This document shows, in pieces, positions 11,978 to 12,794 of a stretch of DNA of 12,794 nucleotides (position 1 is the first letter of the stretch; each line of letters begins with the position of its first letter). Location of the stretch: contig DFGY01000076.1 of assembly GCA_002372505.1 (NCBI GenBank), forward strand, positions 1 through 12,794, read 5' to 3'. The DNA comes from Firmicutes bacterium UBA3738. Lineage in GTDB: Bacteria > Bacillota > Clostridia > Peptostreptococcales > Anaerovoracaceae. Below the pieces are notes generated by a model that did not search any database, was not told the origin of the DNA, and was given only the letters and a program-made list of their open reading frames with translations. The position numbers and the translations under genes were made by a program.

Positions 11978-12308
11978 TCTCTTGCCGTAAAAAAACAATA
12001 TGACAAAGTGGGAGAAAGACATATTATACATTTTCAGCGCCAAATTGCGAAAAAAAACTGCCGCAGGACAACTCAATGTTATTTTTCTCCAATTTTAAAC
12101 AAAATGGTATAACACAATAAGTTATCGCTTGCATATATCTCCATTAATACATCATAACACCAACAAATTCCCTTACTAACCGTCTTAGCTTTACACTCAA
12201 TCAAGTTATCAATGGGCAAAGTTGTCCTAAAATGCTTACTTTTTTCAAGAATGACGCTGAAAAGTCATTCGATACACCTTTCGTCGGTAAGTTAATACTC
12301 CGCCCTCC
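11978..12308. other. Gene-free region between the AKR operon and the tnpB element
   Basis: No ORF with a binding site or recognisable domain is seen in about 330 A/T-rich bases. It holds a 7-base inverted repeat GAATGAC/GTCATTC (12249-12270) without a T-run on either side. The 12289-12308 part, read on the minus strand, would be the flank used as guide by the adjacent element's omega-RNA. Confidence 0.6.
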
Positions 12309-12428
12309 GTGACCTACCCACCACCTACAATTATCATTGTTGAGGTGGGGGCTTCTTGTTCAAGGCAGGCTGCCCTGCCAGATCTCGCAAGCTATCTCCG
12401 CGGGCCCCGCGGTTCTTTATATGATGCG
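12309..12428 (-). ncRNA. Probable omega-RNA scaffold and right end of the IS605-type element
   Basis: Directly after the tnpB stop, on its strand, are three compact hairpins: CCGCGG-GGC-CCGCGG (12398-12412), GGCAGG-GCAG-CCTGCC (12364-12379), and a long stem pairing CCACCT with AGGTGG and ACAAT with ATTGT (12321-12348). Such structures at the tnpB 3' end form the guide-RNA scaffold of IS200/IS605 elements, and the last hairpin resembles the subterminal hairpin recognised by TnpA. The element end is placed near 12309 (after GGTCAC) by pattern only; the RNA may start inside tnpB. Confidence 0.6.
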
Positions 12429-12794
12429 TCATGCACTAAGCTGACGCACTCCTTCCTTCTTTATGTTTATCGCTGCATTCCTGTCTCTGTCATGATATGT
12501 CAGGCACCAGTCACAGAACCATTCTTTCACACTAAGATCTTTTACTTCCGGATGTATACATCCGCATTCGCTGCAGATCTGTGTTGATGGATACCTCTTG
12601 TCTATCACTATCAGCTTTTTCCCTCTGTCTTCCAGTTTGTACTTCAGCATGCTCTTAAACATTCCCCATCCATTGTCATGAACGGACTTGCCGAAGTTCA
12701 GTGCCTTGGAAAGCCCTTTCATATCAAGATCCTCGACACATACCCCATCATAGCTTTCTGCTATCCTGTGAGATTCCTTGTGCAGGAAATCCTT
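12429..12794 (-). CDS. tnpB: TnpB (IS605-family RNA-guided nuclease), C-terminal part cut by the window edge
   Basis: The last 121 codons of a TnpB protein; the frame stays open through the window's right edge, so the 5' part lies outside and the methionine at 12722 is not the true start. Seen in order: the RuvC catalytic Glu in VCVEDLDMKGL, ALNFGKSVHDNGWGMF, the zinc-ribbon CSECG with CDWC (CxxC pairs), and the last RuvC Asp in HDRDRNAAINI. These residues are those of an active nuclease. TnpB uses an omega-RNA from its own 3' end to cut DNA at donor sites and so helps keep the transposon. No TnpA is visible here. The C-terminus KEGVRQLSA appears natural, and hairpins follow it at once. Confidence 0.93.
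   Translation of the reverse strand, partial: KDFLHKESHRIAESYDGVCVEDLDMKGLSKALNFGKSVHDNGWGMFKSMLKYKLEDRGKKLIVIDKRYPSTQICSECGCIHPEVKDLSVKEWFCDWCLTYHDRDRNAAINIKKEGVRQLSA

Noticed and set aside
12055..12080. Minus-strand CTGCGGCAG followed by a T-run as terminator
   Set aside because: Only three base pairs around a three-base loop; too weak to support.
12249..12270. Inverted repeat GAATGAC/GTCATTC as terminator
   Set aside because: No T-run follows on either strand.

Overview
The window looks like a chromosomal segment of an anaerobic, low-to-moderate-GC member of the Clostridia (Bacillota), probably a gut or oral lineage; the genus cannot be fixed from the sequence. The reasons are strong AGGAGG-type ribosome binding sites, many extended -10 promoters (TGTGNTATAAT-like), a tetrahydrofolate riboswitch, an XRE-Uma2 fusion, a MetA/MetY methionine pathway and an IS605-type tnpB.

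Layout. At 1-370 is a small XRE-type regulator with its own promoter and palindrome. It converges on a folate operon read leftwards: folE (1926-2486), an HD-domain phosphohydrolase (1427-1912) and folP (600-1421). The operon is led by a THF riboswitch with a terminator (2560-2693). Between the 3' ends of the XRE gene and folP lies a 243-bp segment (358-600) bounded by a 19-bp direct repeat. It carries four 33-bp tandem repeats and an open frame exactly in phase with folP. Next come an XRE-Uma2 fusion gene (-), mnmM (+, apparently leaderless), an orphan HicB-type antitoxin (-) with a palindromic operator, and tRNA-Arg(CCG) (-).

The most striking part is 5093-7637, a methionine operon. A consensus promoter drives a 29-residue leader peptide with nine Met codons, eight of them among residues 9-19. 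This is followed by mutually exclusive RNA hairpins (5205-5241; 5222-5229 with 5286-5293; terminator 5290-5317), then metY and metA. It has the architecture of a trp-type ribosome-mediated attenuator that senses charged elongator Met-tRNA. No SAM riboswitch or T-box is visible there.

The right side holds a membrane metallophosphoesterase (-), a YbjN-domain protein (+) and a leftward four-gene cluster: a lipoprotein aldo/keto reductase, a divergent peptide deformylase, a DAP-epimerase-fold racemase resembling CntK/histidine racemase, and an unlisted 43-residue membrane microprotein (9449-9580). The window ends inside an IS605-family tnpB (12429-12794) with a probable omega-RNA and element right end at about 12309.
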